Counted from the stretch's first letter, positions 1 through 11,140 are shown. The stretch: 64,000 nt of DNA from Streptomyces sp. AM 2-1-1 (GCF_029167645.1 NZ_CP119147.1:1364001-1428000); one strand, 5' to 3'. Program-made: numbers and translations. Notes: a model not told the origin generated them from the letters alone.

Positions 1-2767
1 CGGCGAGTGCGGGGCCGTCGCCGACGTCGGCGGCGACGTACACGGCTTCGGCGCCCTCGGCCGCGAGTGCGGTGAGCGACGCCTCGGCGGGCCCGGACAG
101 TTCGCTCCGGGGGCGGCGGCCGAGCAGGACGAGGTGGCGGGCGCCCCGGGCCACGAGGTCCCGGGCCAGCTCGCGGCCGATCGCGCCCAGCCCACCGGTG
201 ATCAGGTAGGTGCCCTCCGCGCTTACGGGCAGGGGGTCCGGCGTGGTGTCTGCGGGCCGGATCCGGGCGACACGGCACCGGCCGTCCCGTACGGCGACCA
301 GGTCCTCGTCGCCGCCCGCGTCGAGTGCGGCGACGGCCGCGCGGGCGTCGGCGGCGACGGGTACGGCGGGCAGGTCGAGGACGCCGCCCCAGACGGCCGG
401 GAACTCCAGGGCCAGGACGGGGGCGATGCCGTGCAGCGCTCCGTGGTCGGCGGCGGCGAGCTGCTCGTCGCCGGTGACCCGGCGCACCCCGGCCGTGACC
501 AGGTGGACCCGGCCGGTGCCCGGGGACTTGGTGCGCACCGCGAGGGTGGCGGCGAGGCAGAGGGCGGCCGCGTGGCCGGTCGGCGCGGGCGCGTCGAGCG
601 CGGTGGGCAGCAAGGCGGCCGCGGGTACGAGCACCAGGTCGGCGTCGGGGTGGGCCTCCCCGACGCGCCGCCAGCCCTCGTCGTCGCCGGGGACCGCGGG
701 CAGCACGGTGACGGCGGGGCGGTTTCCGGCGGTCCGGGCCGCGTCGGCGAGGAGCCGCACGGTGGCGGTGTCGTCGCCCGCGAGGACGAGGGGGCGGAGG
801 GGGCCGGCGGGCGCGGCCGGGGTGTGGGCGTCCCAGTGCACGGTGTGCACGGGCAGCGGGGTGGCGGTGTCTGCCGGTGCTGCGGTGTCGGCCGGTGCGG
901 TGTCTGCCGGTGAGGTGTCGGCGCCGGTGCCCGCGGTGAGCGCGGCGGGCCGGGCCAGGGGGGCGTGACGGGTGCGTTCCCACGGGTAGGCCGGGAGGTC
1001 GGCGATCCGGCGGGGCAGGGCCTCGGCGGTGGGGTCGGTGGCCGCGTGGGCGGCCGTGCCGGTGGCGCCGTCGGTGGCGCCGGAGTCGAGCCGGACGCCC
1101 GGCGGGGTGCCGCCGTCGGCGAGGGCGCGCAGGGCGGTGGCGGCCTCGGCCGGGCCGGCCGCGGTGACGGCGGCGCGTACGGCGTGCCGGGCGCGGCCGT
1201 GGGTGACGGTGTAGGCGAACGCCGGGTAGGCGTCGGCGGGCAGGGTGTCGAGCGTGTCGGCGAGCCGGCCGGCCCAGGTGCGCAGGGCGGCCTCGCTGCG
1301 GGCGGAGATCTCGAAGCCGGCCGGGGCACCGGTGTCGGCGGCGGGGGCGGTGGCCGCCTCCTCGGCCGTGAGCGGACCGAGGACGACGTGCGCGTTGGTC
1401 CCGCTCATGCCGAACGAGCTGACGCCGAGGCAGCTGCCGCTGCCGTCCCCGGTGTTCCACGGGAGGGTCTCGCGGGGTATCTCGATCCCGGTGCCCTCGA
1501 TGTCGATCCGCGGGTTGAGGGTCCGCAGGTGGACGACCGGCGGTACGGCACGGTGCTTCACGGAGAGGACGCCGCGGATCAGTCCGGCGATGCCGGAGGC
1601 GGCCTCCAGGTGGCCGATGCCGGTCTTGACGGAGCCGATGCGCAGCGGGGCGCCGCCCGCGGTGCGCTCCAGGGCGGTGACGATCGCCTCGACCTCGATG
1701 GGGTCGCCGAGCGCCGTGCCGGTGCCGTGGGCCTCGACGGCGCCGATCGCGTCGGGGGTCAGCCCGGCGTCGTCGAGCGCGGCCTTGATCAGGGCGATCT
1801 GGGCGCGGACGTTGGGGGCGGTGAAGCCGGAGGAGCGGCCGTCCTGGTTGACGGCGCTGCCCCGGACCACCGCGTGCACCCGGTCGCCGTCGCGCAGCGC
1901 GTCCTCCAGCCGTTTCAGGACGACGACTCCGCAGCCCTCGCCGCGGGTGAAGCCGTTGGCGCGGGCGTCGAAGGTCTTGCAGAGGCCGTCCGGGGAGAGG
2001 GAGTTGGTCTGGCGGATGAGGCGGGTGGAGCGGGGGGAGAGGATCAGGTTGACGCCGCCCGCGAGGGCCACGTCGCACTCGCCGCCGCGCAGTGCCTGGC
2101 CGGCGAGGTGGACGGCGGTGAGCGACGAGGAGCAGGCGGTGTCGACGGAGACGGCGGGGCCCATCAGCCCCATCGTGTAGGCGAGCCGGCCGGCCGCGAA
2201 GCAGTGGCCGTTGCCGGTCAGCCAGTAGGCGTCCTCCTGGCCGGCGGGCTGCCAGTCGCGGTAGTCCTGGCCGGTCACGCCGACGTACAGGCCGGTACGC
2301 AGGCCGGTCAGCGACTGCGGCGGCAGTCCGGCGTCCTCCAGTGCCTCCCACGCCACTTCGAGCAGCAGCCGGTGCTGCGGGTCGAGGCTGCGGGCCTCGC
2401 GGGGGCTGATGCCGAAGAAGGCGGCGTCGAAGCCGAGGACGTCGTCGAGGAAGCCGCCCCGGTGCGGGAGGGTCTCCCACTCCTCGGTGAAGGGCTCCTT
2501 GCGGTGCTCCGGCATGGGGTGGACCAGGTCGCGGCCCTCGGAGAGGGCGGCCCAGTAGCCGTCGAGGTCGACGATGCCGCCGGGGAGGCGGACGCCGACG
2601 CCGACGACGGCGAGCGGGCCGCTCTGCCCGGGGCCGCTCTGCGCCGCGGCCAGTTCGCCGCGGAGCTTCTTGATGGTGTCCATGGCCCGGGTGAGCGGGG
2701 TGGTGGCGCTTCGCCCGGCGCCGGACTGCCGGTCGGCCGGCTCCTCGTGGGTCGGTGTGATCGTCAC
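1..2767 (-). CDS. Type I polyketide synthase, KS-(no AT)-KR..., 3' end outside window
   Basis: This modular polyketide synthase starts at GTG 2767, seven bases after an AAGGAA ribosome site, and reads open to position 2 (about 922 residues visible). Residues about 25-45 (LTRAMDTIKKLRGELAAAQ) look like a coiled-coil docking helix. A ketosynthase follows (about 48-475) with DTACSSS (Cys212), HGTGT and GHLEA, so all three catalytic residues are present. Next comes the usual post-KS linker. It goes straight to the post-AT linker motif LPAYPWERTRHA, with no GHSxG acyltransferase between them. A ketoreductase structural half and then the catalytic half follow, with NADPH loop TGGLGAIG near residue 855, where the window ends. 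It lies 72 bp downstream of the complete PKS, so it probably acts next on the chain, with extender units loaded in trans or by another AT. The downstream domains cannot be seen. Confidence 0.93.
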   Translation of the reverse strand, partial: MTITPTHEEPADRQSGAGRSATTPLTRAMDTIKKLRGELAAAQSGPGQSGPLAVVGVGVRLPGGIVDLDGYWAALSEGRDLVHPMPEHRKEPFTEEWETLPHRGGFLDDVLGFDAAFFGISPREARSLDPQHRLLLEVAWEALEDAGLPPQSLTGLRTGLYVGVTGQDYRDWQPAGQEDAYWLTGNGHCFAAGRLAYTMGLMGPAVSVDTACSSSLTAVHLAGQALRGGECDVALAGGVNLILSPRSTRLIRQTNSLSPDGLCKTFDARANGFTRGEGCGVVVLKRLEDALRDGDRVHAVVRGSAVNQDGRSSGFTAPNVRAQIALIKAALDDAGLTPDAIGAVEAHGTGTALGDPIEVEAIVTALERTAGGAPLRIGSVKTGIGHLEAASGIAGLIRGVLSVKHRAVPPVVHLRTLNPRIDIEGTGIEIPRETLPWNTGDGSGSCLGVSSFGMSGTNAHVVLGPLTAEEAATAPAADTGAPAGFEISARSEAALRTWAGRLADTLDTLPADAYPAFAYTVTHGRARHAVRAAVTAAGPAEAATALRALADGGTPPGVRLDSGATDGATGTAAHAATDPTAEALPRRIADLPAYPWERTRHAPLARPAALTAGTGADTSPADTAPADTAAPADTATPLPVHTVHWDAHTPAAPAGPLRPLVLAGDDTATVRLLADAARTAGNRPAVTVLPAVPGDDEGWRRVGEAHPDADLVLVPAAALLPTALDAPAPTGHAAALCLAATLAVRTKSPGTGRVHLVTAGVRRVTGDEQLAAADHGALHGIAPVLALEFPAVWGGVLDLPAVPVAADARAAVAALDAGGDEDLVAVRDGRCRVARIRPADTTPDPLPVSAEGTYLITGGLGAIGRELARDLVARGARHLVLLGRRPRSELSGPAEASLTALAAEGAEAVYVAADVGDGPALA

Positions 2768-2839
2768 AAGACTTTCCTTCGCGATCGGCAGTCGAGTCGT
2801 CGTTCTGGGTCGGAGCCGGGCGGTGCGCGGTTCAGCCGG

Positions 2840-5800
2840 TCACGGATTCACGTCGGCGGCCATCCTGTCGGTGAGCATTCCCGAGAGGGCGGCGGTGCTT
2901 CCGTAGGTCCACAGGAGCGTCGGGGAGAGCTTCGTCCCGAACGCGTTCTCCAGCCGGTTGCGCAGTTCCAGGCTCATGAGTGAGTCCAGCCCAAGCGACT
3001 TGAAGGGGGCTTCACGGTCGATGGAGTCGGCCTTGAGCCGGAGTACCCGGCCCGCGAGTTCGCGGACCTTCTCCTCCACCAGGGCGGGGCGCGCGGACTC
3101 GGCCGCACCCCGCAGCCGGCCGAGGAACTCCTCGCCGCCGCCCGTCCCGCTGCCGCCGTCCCTGGCCAGCTCCGCGATGACGCGCCAGCTGGGCTGGGCG
3201 GCCGTCTCGGGGTAGGCGTCGAACCAGTGGCGGGCGTCCAGGGGTACGTAGCCCACGACCTGTCCGGGCCCGTCCAGGAGGTGGGTGAGGGCCTGCCACG
3301 CCTCGGCGGCGGTGAACCCGGTCATGCCGTGGTCGGCGAGGCGTTCGCCGCGGATGGCCTCGTCGGCGGCGAGGCCGATGTCGGCGAACGGGCCCCACTG
3401 GACGGCGAGGGCGGGGCGGCCGCGGCCGCGTCGGGCCCGGGCGAGCGTGTCGAGGTAGACGTTGCCCGCCGCGTAGCCGGCCTGGCCGGGGTTGCCGACG
3501 AGTCCGGCGACCGAGGAGAACATCACGAACAGGTCGAGCGGATCGTCGGCGGTCAGCTCGTCGAGATGGGTCGCGCCGTCGACCTTGGGGGCGAGGACGC
3601 GGTCGAGCCCCTCGGCGGTGAGGTTGGTCACGACGGCGTCGTCGAGCACCCCGGCCGCGTGGAACACCCCGCGCAGCGGCGGCAGTTCGGCACGGACCCG
3701 GTCGAGTACGGCGGCCAGGGCCGGGCGGTCGGCGACGTCCACCGCGAAGGTGGTGACGGTGGTGCCGCGGGCGCGGAGCGCCTCCACCCGGCGGGCCGCG
3801 TCCCGGCCCGGTTCCGACCGGCCCAGCAGCACCAGCGAACGGGCGCCGAGGTCGGCGAGGTGTTCGGCGAGGGAGAGTCCGAGGGCGCCGAGGCCGCCGG
3901 TGAGCAGGTAGCTGGCGTCGGGGCGCGGCTGCCCGGCGGGCAGCGGTTCGGGAGCGATGGCGGTGACGTCCCCGGGGCCGGTCAGGACCAGCTTGCCGGT
4001 GTGCTCGCCGAGGGCCATGGAGCGCAGGACGTCGGCGGCCCGGGCGAAGGGGTGGGTGGTGACGGGCAGCGGCGGCAGGGTGCCGTCGGTGACCCGCTGC
4101 CACACGGCGTCCAGCAGCCGGGCGAACCGGGCGGGCCGGCGGGTGATGAGGCCCGCCACGTCGACGGCGGAGAAGCTGATGCCCTTGGCGAAGGTGCGCA
4201 GGCTGATGGTGCGGGAGGCGTAGATGTCGCGCTTGCCGACCTCGACGAACCGGCCGTCCTCGGCGAGCGCCGCGAGGCCCAGGTCGATGGCGGCCCCCGA
4301 GAGCGAGTTGAGGACGACGTCGACGCCCCGGCCCCCGGTGATCCGGTCGACGTCCTCGGCCCAGGACAGGTCCCGGGAGTTCAGGACGTGGTCGATGCCG
4401 AGGGCGCGCAGCGACGCGCGCTTCTCCTCGGTGCCCGCGGTGGCGATGACGGTGGCGCCCAGCGCGTGGGCGACGCCGACGGCGGCGAGGCCGAGGCCGC
4501 CCGCGGCGGAGTGGATGAGGACGCTCTCGCCCTCCTCCAGGCCCGCCTGTTCGGCCAGCGCGTACCAGGCCGTCGCGGTGACCAGCGGGAGGGCGGCCGC
4601 CTCGCTGTCGGACAGCGTGGCGGGGATCGGCCTGGTGTGGGCGGCGGGGACGGTGAGGTGGGAGGCGACGGCGCCGAAGCCGCAGGCGACAACCCGGTCG
4701 CCGACGGCGACGCCGTGGACGTCCGGGCCCACCGCGCTGACGATGCCCGCGCACTCGGCGCCGATGAGGTCGGCGCCGGCGGAGTCGTCGGGGTAGGTGC
4801 CCATGGACTTCATCACGTCGATGAAGTTGAGCGCGGCGGCGGTGACTTCGACCTCCACCTGCCCGGCGGCCGGTGCGGTCCTGGGCCGGGGCCGGAACTC
4901 CAGTCCCTCCCAGAGCCCGCTGCCGTCGGGCCGCAGCCGGAACGGCTGGGCCGGTCCGTCCCACGGCGCCTTCGGCTCGTCGCCGCTCTCCTCGCCGCGC
5001 ACGATACGGCCGGTGTGGAGGCCGTCGGCCCGCAGCACGCTCTGGTCCTCGCCGTCGGCGCCACCGGCGATCAGCCGCCGGGCGGTGCGGTCGGCCCAGC
5101 CGTCCTCGTCGGTGCGGATGTCGAGGAGTGCGGAGGCGAGTTCGGGGTGCTCGCGGCGCAGGACGCGGCCGAACCCCCAGTACAGGGCGGAGCCCGGGTC
5201 GGGGATCTCGTCGGCGCGGACGGCCTGGGCGCCGTCGGTGACGACGACGGTCCTGGGCGGTACGGGCAGGCCGGTGGCTTTCCTGACGGCTGCGGCGAGG
5301 CCGAGCAGTCCGGTGCGCTGGGCGGCGAGGCCGAGTCCGGCGCCGGGGGCGAGGAAGACCAGTGCGTCGCCGGCCGGGGTGCCGGTGCCGTCGGCGGGCA
5401 GGACGGTCGCGGTGGCGCCGAGCCGGATCAGGGCGGCGGCGAGCGCCTCGCCGGTGCCGGCGGCGTCGTGGATCGCCCAGTGGCCGGGCAGCGCCGGGGC
5501 GGCTGCGTCCTGGCCGTTCTCGCCGTTCTCGCCGTTCTGGCCGTCCGGGACCCGCCGGAACTCGAAGCGGTGCAGCCGGGCCGGGTCGACGGCTCGGGCG
5601 GAGGTGCCGTCGATGGTCTGGAAGGCGAGGCCCGCCATCCGCAGGACGGGGCGCCGCTCGTCGTCGTAGAGGACCAGGTCGAAGGTGCCGTCGGCCGAGC
5701 GGACCGCGTGCGAGTGCACCGAGGTGAGGGTGGCCCCGGCGTCCAGGCGGTAGTCGACGCGGTCGACGGCGGTCGGTACGACGGTGGCGTCGCCGGGCAG

Positions 5801-8800
5801 CAGGGCCAGGGTGACCTGGAGCGCCGCGTCCCAGAGCGCCGGGTGCAGTTCGCCGGGGCGCACCCCGGCGGTGCATCCGGCCGGCAGCTCGATCGTGCCG
5901 AGCGCCTCGTCACCCTGGATCCGCAGGGTGCGCAGCCCTTGGAAGGCCGGTCCGTAGCGCAGTCCCCGGGCGGCGCAGGAGGCGTAGAACGCCTCGGCGT
6001 CCAGGGTGTCCGCACCGTCGAGCCCGGCCGGGTAGGGCGGGATCACGCCGGGGGCGGGGGCGGCGACGCGGGCGGTGGCGTGGCGGCTCCAGCCGTCCGC
6101 GCCCGCGGGCAGGGAGTTGAGGCTGAAGCTCGCCGACGCGGTGCCGTCCTCGCGCCACAGGGCGCCGAGGCGGACGGGCTCGTCGGTCAGGGTGAGGTCG
6201 CTGAGGAACCGTACGGCGTGCAGGGAACCGGGGTTCTCGCCGGTGCGGGTGCGGGCGGCGGACACCGCGAGCGCCAGCATCGCGGCACCGGGCAGCACGA
6301 CGGCGTCGTACACCTGGTGGTCGCGGAGCCAGGGCAGGTCGTGCAGGGCCAGTTCGGTGCGGCCCTCGTGGAGGTCGCCCTCGGTGGTGGCCGGGGTGAA
6401 GTCGAAGGCGAGGCCGCCGGGTCCCGCGGTCCGGCGGGCCGCGTCGGGCAGCCAGTACCGGGAGCGCTGCCAGGGGTAGGGGGGGACGGGGGCGCCGGGG
6501 CGGGCCGGGAGCGCGCCGAACGGGGCCAGCCCGCTCGTCCAGGCGCGGGCGAGCGAGAGGGTGAAGTCGGTGAGCGCGCCGTGGTGGCGCCGCAGGCTGG
6601 TCAGGACCGCGGCCCGGTCGTCGGCGAGCTGCTCGACGGCGGGGGCGAGGACGGGGTGCGGGCTGATCTCGACGACGTGGGTGACCCCGGCGTCGAGCAG
6701 GGCGCCCATCGCGTCGGCGAACATCACCGGGCGGCGCAGGTTCTCGGCCCAGTAGCGCGGGTCCAGCTCCGTGCCGCCGACCTCCCGGCCCAGCACGGTC
6801 GACATGAGCGGGACGGAGCCCTCGCGCGGGGTGATCGGGGCGAGGACCTCGATGAGTTCGTCGGTCAGCTCGTCCATGTGGTGGCTGTGCGAGGCGTAGT
6901 CGACGTTGACCAGCCGGCAGTACGTGCCGTCCGCTTCGAGGAGCTCCTTGAGGACGAGCACGGAGTCGCCGTCGCCGGACAGCACGCTGGAGGAGGGGCC
7001 GTTGTTGACGGCGAGCGAGACGGTGTCCTCGAAGCCGTCGAGCGCCTTGCGGGCGTCCTCGGGGCCGAGGTCGACGGCGAGCATCCGGCCGCGTCCGGCG
7101 GTCCGCTTGGCGAGCGCGCTGCGCAGCGCGATGACGCGGGCGCCGTCCTCGTAGCTGAGGTGGCCCGCGATCGTCGCGGCGGTGACCTCGCCCTGGCTGT
7201 GCCCGATGACGACGTCGGGCTCGACACCCGCGTCGCGCCACAGGGCGGCGATGCCGAGGGACATGGCCCACAGGGTGGGCTGGACGACCTCGACGCGCTC
7301 CAGCCAGGCATCGCCGGCCTCGCCGGAGACGATCGGGAGCAGTTCCCAGTCGGTGTGCGGGGCCAGTGCCTCGGCGCAGCGCCGGACGGTGGCGGCGAAG
7401 AGCGGCGACTCGGCGTACAGCCGGCGGCCCATGCCGGCCCACTGGGAGCCCTGTCCCGGCAGGACGAACGCCACCCGGTCGCGTGTCCGGGCCCGGCCGG
7501 TGGTGACGCCGGGTATCTCCGCGGCGGGATCCTCGGTGTACTGACGCAGCCGGTCGGCGAGTTCCCCGACGGAGCCGGCGGTGACGGCGGCGCGGGCCGG
7601 GAAGTGGTCGCGTTCGCGGCCCAGCGTGCCGGCGAGGCGTACGACGCCGGCGGCGTCGGCGGGGAGCGCGGCCAGCAGGTCGGCGGCGCGCTGTGCGAGG
7701 GCCGCGTCCGAGTGCGCGGTGAGCGGCAGCAGCAGGGCGGAGGTCCCGGTGACGGCGGGCGGCTCGTGTGCGGGGGGTGTGCGCAGGATGACGTGGGCGT
7801 TGGTGCCGCCCCAGCCGAAGGAGTTGACGCCCGCGTAGAGGACCTCGTCGGCGGGGAGTTCGGTCCGCCGCGTCGCGACGTCGAGGTTCAGGTCGGCGAA
7901 GGGGATCTTGGGGTTGAGCTCCTCGGCGTGGAGGCTGGCCGGGATGGTGCGGTTGCGCAGGGTCAGGACGGTCTTGACGAGGCCGGCGAGCCCGGCCGCC
8001 GCCTCCAGGTGGCCGATGTTCGTCTTCGCGGAACCGATGAGCAGCGGGCCGGCGCCGGGGCTGCGGCGGGTGCCGAGCGCGGTGCCGAGCGCCTCGGCCT
8101 CGATCGGGTCGCCGCGCAGCGTGCCGGTGCCGTGCGCCTCGACGTAGGCGAGCTTGTCCAGGGGTACGCCGGCCCGCTCGTAGACGCCGGTGAGCAGGGC
8201 GGTCTGGGCCTCGACGTTGGGAGAGACGATGGAGTGGCCGCCGCCGTCGTTGTTGACGGCGGAGGCGACGATGACGCCGTGCACGCGGTCGCCGTCGGCG
8301 AGCGCCCTGTCGAGCCGCTTGAGGTAGACGCCGATGGCGCCCTCACCGCGGACGAAGCCGTTGGCCCGGGCGGAGAACGCCCGGCAGTGCCCGTCCGGGG
8401 AGAGGCCGCCGAAGTGGGTCAGTCCGACGGACATGTCGGGGACCAGGATGAGGTTGACGCCGCCGACGAAGGCGCCGTCGAGGTCCCCGGCGCGCAGGGC
8501 GCCGGCCGCGAGGTCGAGGGCGACGAGGCCGGAGGAGCAGCCGGTCTCCACGACGAGGCTCGGCCCGCGCAGTCCGAAGAAGTACGAGAGCCGGGCGGCG
8601 ACGATGTCCAGCGCCCCGCCGACGGCGGTGTGCTGGGTGGTGGGGACGCCGCGCTCCTTGCGGGAGAGCATGTAGTCCTGCCACAGCGCGCCGATGTACA
8701 CGCCGGTGCGGCTGTCGCGTACGGCGGCGGCGGGGATCCCGGCGTGTTCCAGGGTCTGCCAGCCGATCTCGAGCATCAGCCGCTGTTGCGGGTCGATGTC

Positions 8801-9076
8801 CTCGGCCTCACGGGGCGAGATGCCGAAGAAGCCGGGGTCGAACTGGTCGATCCCGTCGAGCATTCCGGCGACGCCGGGGATCTTCTTCACCGGGTCCAGC
8901 TGTGCCGAGGCGTCCCAGCGCTCCGGCGGCACCGGGCGCACGCTCTCCTCGCCGTCGGCGAGGAGCTGCCAGTAGCGCTCGATGTCGGGGGCGCCGGGGA
9001 AACGGCCCGCCATGCCGACCACGGCGATGAGGTCTCCGGTGTCGTCACCGGATACGTACGCGGGCTGTTCAGTCAT
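2840..9076 (-). CDS. Type I polyketide synthase, one fully reducing module KS-AT-DH-ER-KR-ACP
   Basis: A 2078-residue single-module PKS. KS about 14-430, with Cys180 in the unusual context ETGCSSG instead of DTACSSS, His315 (HGTGT) and His356 (GHLEA). AT about 533-840, with GHSQG Ser627, RVEVVQ at 594-599 and YASHS at 727-731, the pair that predicts methylmalonyl-CoA. DH about 905-1155, with His920 in [10 protein letters not shown] (Gly of the usual motif replaced by Asp), YGPAF and Asp1083 (DAALQ). ER about 1385-1700, with [13 protein letters not shown] about 1720-1900, with [11 protein letters not shown] at 1811-1813 (B-type), a catalytic Ser in FSSVAG and Tyr1868. ACP, with Ser2032 in LGLDSL. 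No loading module or N-terminal docking helix is seen. Start ATG 9076 follows GAGGTGA and overlaps the monooxygenase stop by 8 bp. It should add one fully reduced methylated unit, or act iteratively; the sequence cannot decide which. Confidence 0.96.
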   Translation of the reverse strand: MTEQPAYVSGDDTGDLIAVVGMAGRFPGAPDIERYWQLLADGEESVRPVPPERWDASAQLDPVKKIPGVAGMLDGIDQFDPGFFGISPREAEDIDPQQRLMLEIGWQTLEHAGIPAAAVRDSRTGVYIGALWQDYMLSRKERGVPTTQHTAVGGALDIVAARLSYFFGLRGPSLVVETGCSSGLVALDLAAGALRAGDLDGAFVGGVNLILVPDMSVGLTHFGGLSPDGHCRAFSARANGFVRGEGAIGVYLKRLDRALADGDRVHGVIVASAVNNDGGGHSIVSPNVEAQTALLTGVYERAGVPLDKLAYVEAHGTGTLRGDPIEAEALGTALGTRRSPGAGPLLIGSAKTNIGHLEAAAGLAGLVKTVLTLRNRTIPASLHAEELNPKIPFADLNLDVATRRTELPADEVLYAGVNSFGWGGTNAHVILRTPPAHEPPAVTGTSALLLPLTAHSDAALAQRAADLLAALPADAAGVVRLAGTLGRERDHFPARAAVTAGSVGELADRLRQYTEDPAAEIPGVTTGRARTRDRVAFVLPGQGSQWAGMGRRLYAESPLFAATVRRCAEALAPHTDWELLPIVSGEAGDAWLERVEVVQPTLWAMSLGIAALWRDAGVEPDVVIGHSQGEVTAATIAGHLSYEDGARVIALRSALAKRTAGRGRMLAVDLGPEDARKALDGFEDTVSLAVNNGPSSSVLSGDGDSVLVLKELLEADGTYCRLVNVDYASHSHHMDELTDELIEVLAPITPREGSVPLMSTVLGREVGGTELDPRYWAENLRRPVMFADAMGALLDAGVTHVVEISPHPVLAPAVEQLADDRAAVLTSLRRHHGALTDFTLSLARAWTSGLAPFGALPARPGAPVPPYPWQRSRYWLPDAARRTAGPGGLAFDFTPATTEGDLHEGRTELALHDLPWLRDHQVYDAVVLPGAAMLALAVSAARTRTGENPGSLHAVRFLSDLTLTDEPVRLGALWREDGTASASFSLNSLPAGADGWSRHATARVAAPAPGVIPPYPAGLDGADTLDAEAFYASCAARGLRYGPAFQGLRTLRIQGDEALGTIELPAGCTAGVRPGELHPALWDAALQVTLALLPGDATVVPTAVDRVDYRLDAGATLTSVHSHAVRSADGTFDLVLYDDERRPVLRMAGLAFQTIDGTSARAVDPARLHRFEFRRVPDGQNGENGENGQDAAAPALPGHWAIHDAAGTGEALAAALIRLGATATVLPADGTGTPAGDALVFLAPGAGLGLAAQRTGLLGLAAAVRKATGLPVPPRTVVVTDGAQAVRADEIPDPGSALYWGFGRVLRREHPELASALLDIRTDEDGWADRTARRLIAGGADGEDQSVLRADGLHTGRIVRGEESGDEPKAPWDGPAQPFRLRPDGSGLWEGLEFRPRPRTAPAAGQVEVEVTAAALNFIDVMKSMGTYPDDSAGADLIGAECAGIVSAVGPDVHGVAVGDRVVACGFGAVASHLTVPAAHTRPIPATLSDSEAAALPLVTATAWYALAEQAGLEEGESVLIHSAAGGLGLAAVGVAHALGATVIATAGTEEKRASLRALGIDHVLNSRDLSWAEDVDRITGGRGVDVVLNSLSGAAIDLGLAALAEDGRFVEVGKRDIYASRTISLRTFAKGISFSAVDVAGLITRRPARFARLLDAVWQRVTDGTLPPLPVTTHPFARAADVLRSMALGEHTGKLVLTGPGDVTAIAPEPLPAGQPRPDASYLLTGGLGALGLSLAEHLADLGARSLVLLGRSEPGRDAARRVEALRARGTTVTTFAVDVADRPALAAVLDRVRAELPPLRGVFHAAGVLDDAVVTNLTAEGLDRVLAPKVDGATHLDELTADDPLDLFVMFSSVAGLVGNPGQAGYAAGNVYLDTLARARRGRGRPALAVQWGPFADIGLAADEAIRGERLADHGMTGFTAAEAWQALTHLLDGPGQVVGYVPLDARHWFDAYPETAAQPSWRVIAELARDGGSGTGGGEEFLGRLRGAAESARPALVEEKVRELAGRVLRLKADSIDREAPFKSLGLDSLMSLELRNRLENAFGTKLSPTLLWTYGSTAALSGMLTDRMAADVNP

Positions 9077-10391
9077 GGCTCACCTCGTGGCGGATCGGGT
9101 CGGCTGCGTCCTCGGTGCGGGGTCCGCCGAAGCGGGCGAGGGCGAGATCGACCTCGTCGATGGGGTGCTGGGCGTTGATGACCTTGTTGAAGAGGCGGTA
9201 CTTGCCCGGCAGGGCGTTCAGCACCCGGAAGCGCGCCCGGCGCAGCAGGACCCTGCGCGGGTCGCCGGCGGCGAGCTGGGCTTCCTGCATCCGCTGGAAG
9301 CGGGTGACGAAGGTCTTGTGGGTACGGCGCTTCTCGACGAACGCGGTGAGTTCGGCGGCGGTCACCACGCGGTCCGGTGCGCCGGCGGCGAGCGCCTCGG
9401 CGAGGACCGGCACGATCATGATGGCGTCCTGCATGGCGAGGTTGACGCCCTGGCCGAGGATGGGGGTCGCGGTGTGCGAGGCGTCCCCGATGAGCAGCAG
9501 CCCGTCGCGGGCCCACTGCTCCATCTCCGCGGTGAAGATCTCCAGGAAGCTGGTGTCGTCCCAGGACCGCAGGTGCTCGTCGACGAGGGGGGCGAGCTGC
9601 GCGGAGATGGACATGATGCCCCGCTTGAAGGCCTCGAAGCCGGCCGCGCGGAGCTCTCCGAGGCCGCGCTTGGGCAGGTTGTGGCCGATGCGCAGCGAGT
9701 CGGGGAACGTCGGCAGGATGACCAGGTGCTTGTCCCGCTCGATGACGAGCTGCGCCTCGTCGCCCCACTCCGGGGGCCGGGGCAGTTTGAAGGAGAGGAA
9801 GTCGCGGGCCATCGGCTGGACGTCGGCGACCAGCCCGGAGGCCTTGCGGACCTTGGAGAAGCGTCCGTCGGCGCCGATCACGATCCGGGCGCGCACGGGG
9901 ACGCGTTCGCCGCGGCCCTTGGCGAGCACCGCGCCGCGTACGACGCCGTCCTCCTCGATGAGGGAGGTGAAGCTCCAGCCGGAGAGGTAGACGTGGCCCT
10001 GGAGCCCGGCGGCCTCGCGGTTGAAGATGCGGATGAGGGCGGGCTGCGGGATGTCGATGGGCAGCGGCAGGTCCTTGAACCTGCGGTAGTCGATCCGCAG
10101 GATGCGCCGCTGCTCCGCGATGGTGGTGATCGCGGTGGTCTCCAGGAAGCCGTGGTCGCGCAGGGCGGGGCCGAAGCCGAGCCGGTTGAGGGAGGTGACC
10201 GAGGGGGCCGCGATGGTCTCGCCGCGGAAGCTGCGCTCCAGGCTGGTCTGCTTCTCGACCAGGACGGTGCGGATGCCCCGGCGGGCCAGCAGACAGGCCA
10301 GCAGGGATCCGGCGGGACCGCCGCCGACGATCAGGACATCGGTTTCGGCCGGGACGTCGGGGCGCGTCGGGTCGTTCGTGCTGTCGGTCAT
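9069..10391 (-). CDS. FAD-dependent monooxygenase/oxidoreductase (PHBH fold)
   Basis: A 440-residue group A flavoprotein. The N-terminal FAD dinucleotide motif GGGPAG is at about 20-25, the GADGRFS (DG) motif is mid-protein, and the GDASHTATPILGQG FAD-ribityl motif is near 290-305. This fold usually hydroxylates or epoxidises aromatic or polyketide substrates using NAD(P)H and O2; some relatives halogenate. There is no WxWxIP halogenase signature. ATG 10391 is chosen because GGGAG lies six bases upstream and the ATG overlaps the preceding stop as ATGA; an in-frame ATG at 10403 is less well placed. It lies between the tetronate cassette and the PKS in one coupled operon, so it probably oxidises the nascent or released polyketide. 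Confidence 0.9.
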   Translation of the reverse strand: MTDSTNDPTRPDVPAETDVLIVGGGPAGSLLACLLARRGIRTVLVEKQTSLERSFRGETIAAPSVTSLNRLGFGPALRDHGFLETTAITTIAEQRRILRIDYRRFKDLPLPIDIPQPALIRIFNREAAGLQGHVYLSGWSFTSLIEEDGVVRGAVLAKGRGERVPVRARIVIGADGRFSKVRKASGLVADVQPMARDFLSFKLPRPPEWGDEAQLVIERDKHLVILPTFPDSLRIGHNLPKRGLGELRAAGFEAFKRGIMSISAQLAPLVDEHLRSWDDTSFLEIFTAEMEQWARDGLLLIGDASHTATPILGQGVNLAMQDAIMIVPVLAEALAAGAPDRVVTAAELTAFVEKRRTHKTFVTRFQRMQEAQLAAGDPRRVLLRRARFRVLNALPGKYRLFNKVINAQHPIDEVDLALARFGGPRTEDAADPIRHEVSHD

Positions 10392-11140
10392 GCCAACTCC
10401 CATTTCTCCAGGCGGTCCTTGACCCCGGCGAGGATCTCGGCGGCCATCGCGCCGTCCAGCACGCGGTGGTCGAAGACGAGCGAAAGGGTGAACAGGGGTG
10501 CGACGACCACGCGGCCGTCCCGCACCAGGGGGCCGTCGGCGATGTGGCCCACGCCCAGGCCGAGCGTCCCGGCGATCAGCGGCAAGATCGTGCCGACGCG
10601 TTCGTGGCCGATGGAGGTCACGGCGAAGGTGCCCTGGAGGGCGGCCCGGCGCTGCGGGTCGCGCATCATGACCCGGTAGACCAGCCGCATCAGCGGCAGC
10701 GGCAGCCGCTGGAGCTTGCGGATCGCGGCGAACGGGCCCAGGTCGTCGACCTCGGCCCGCTTGTACACGTCGATCGCCTCCTGGACGGCCCGTACGTCGG
10801 CCGTCTCGACGTGCTCGACGGTGCCGGAGACCACACAGCGCTGGCCGTCGACGGTCTTGTCGAAGAGGACCTTGGCGTGGACGGCGGGAGAGACGGTGAG
10901 GCGAGGGCTGCGGCCGGTCAGGACGGCCCGCGCGTCGGGGTAGCCGGCCAGCGTGTCGGCGACGGCCTTCACCACGTAGCTGACGTAGCTGACCTCTCCG
11001 GACGTACGGGCCCGTGCTCCGCGCATGGCCGTGGCGTCGACCTCCGCCATCAGGTAGACGTGCGAGGTGCGGCGCGCGTCCTCCAGGAAGATGTACGTCT
11101 GCTTGCGGGCGGTGGGCAGCGGTGAGGTCACGGCGCTCAT
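10388..11140 (-). CDS. 2-oxoacid dehydrogenase E2-type acyltransferase (AbyA4/Agg4-like)
   Basis: A 250-residue protein consisting only of the catalytic domain of the lipoamide acyltransferase family. It ends in the diagnostic FDHRVLDG motif (His225, Asp229). There is no lipoyl domain and no E1/E3-binding domain, so it is not part of a dehydrogenase complex. Stand-alone E2-type proteins of this kind acetylate the hydroxymethyl group of the tetronate ring in agglomerin- and abyssomicin-type pathways. Its position directly after FkbH and ACP matches that cassette. Start ATG 11140 overlaps the ACP stop as ATGA. Assignment to the family is firm; the acetyl donor role is inferred from context. Confidence 0.9.
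   Translation of the reverse strand: MSAVTSPLPTARKQTYIFLEDARRTSHVYLMAEVDATAMRGARARTSGEVSYVSYVVKAVADTLAGYPDARAVLTGRSPRLTVSPAVHAKVLFDKTVDGQRCVVSGTVEHVETADVRAVQEAIDVYKRAEVDDLGPFAAIRKLQRLPLPLMRLVYRVMMRDPQRRAALQGTFAVTSIGHERVGTILPLIAGTLGLGVGHIADGPLVRDGRVVVAPLFTLSLVFDHRVLDGAMAAEILAGVKDRLEKWELA

Noticed and set aside
965..9178. Very long open frames on the plus strand opposite the PKS genes (965-2983 and 3227-9178)
   Set aside because: They mirror the PKS codons, consist mostly of Gly, Ala, Val, Asp and Arg, have no domain signatures or ribosome sites; the minus-strand frames carry complete PKS motifs.
10388..11140. E2-type acyltransferase as part of a branched-chain 2-oxoacid dehydrogenase complex
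   Set aside because: It has no lipoyl or peripheral-subunit-binding domain, and no E1 or E3 genes are near; context is the tetronate cassette.
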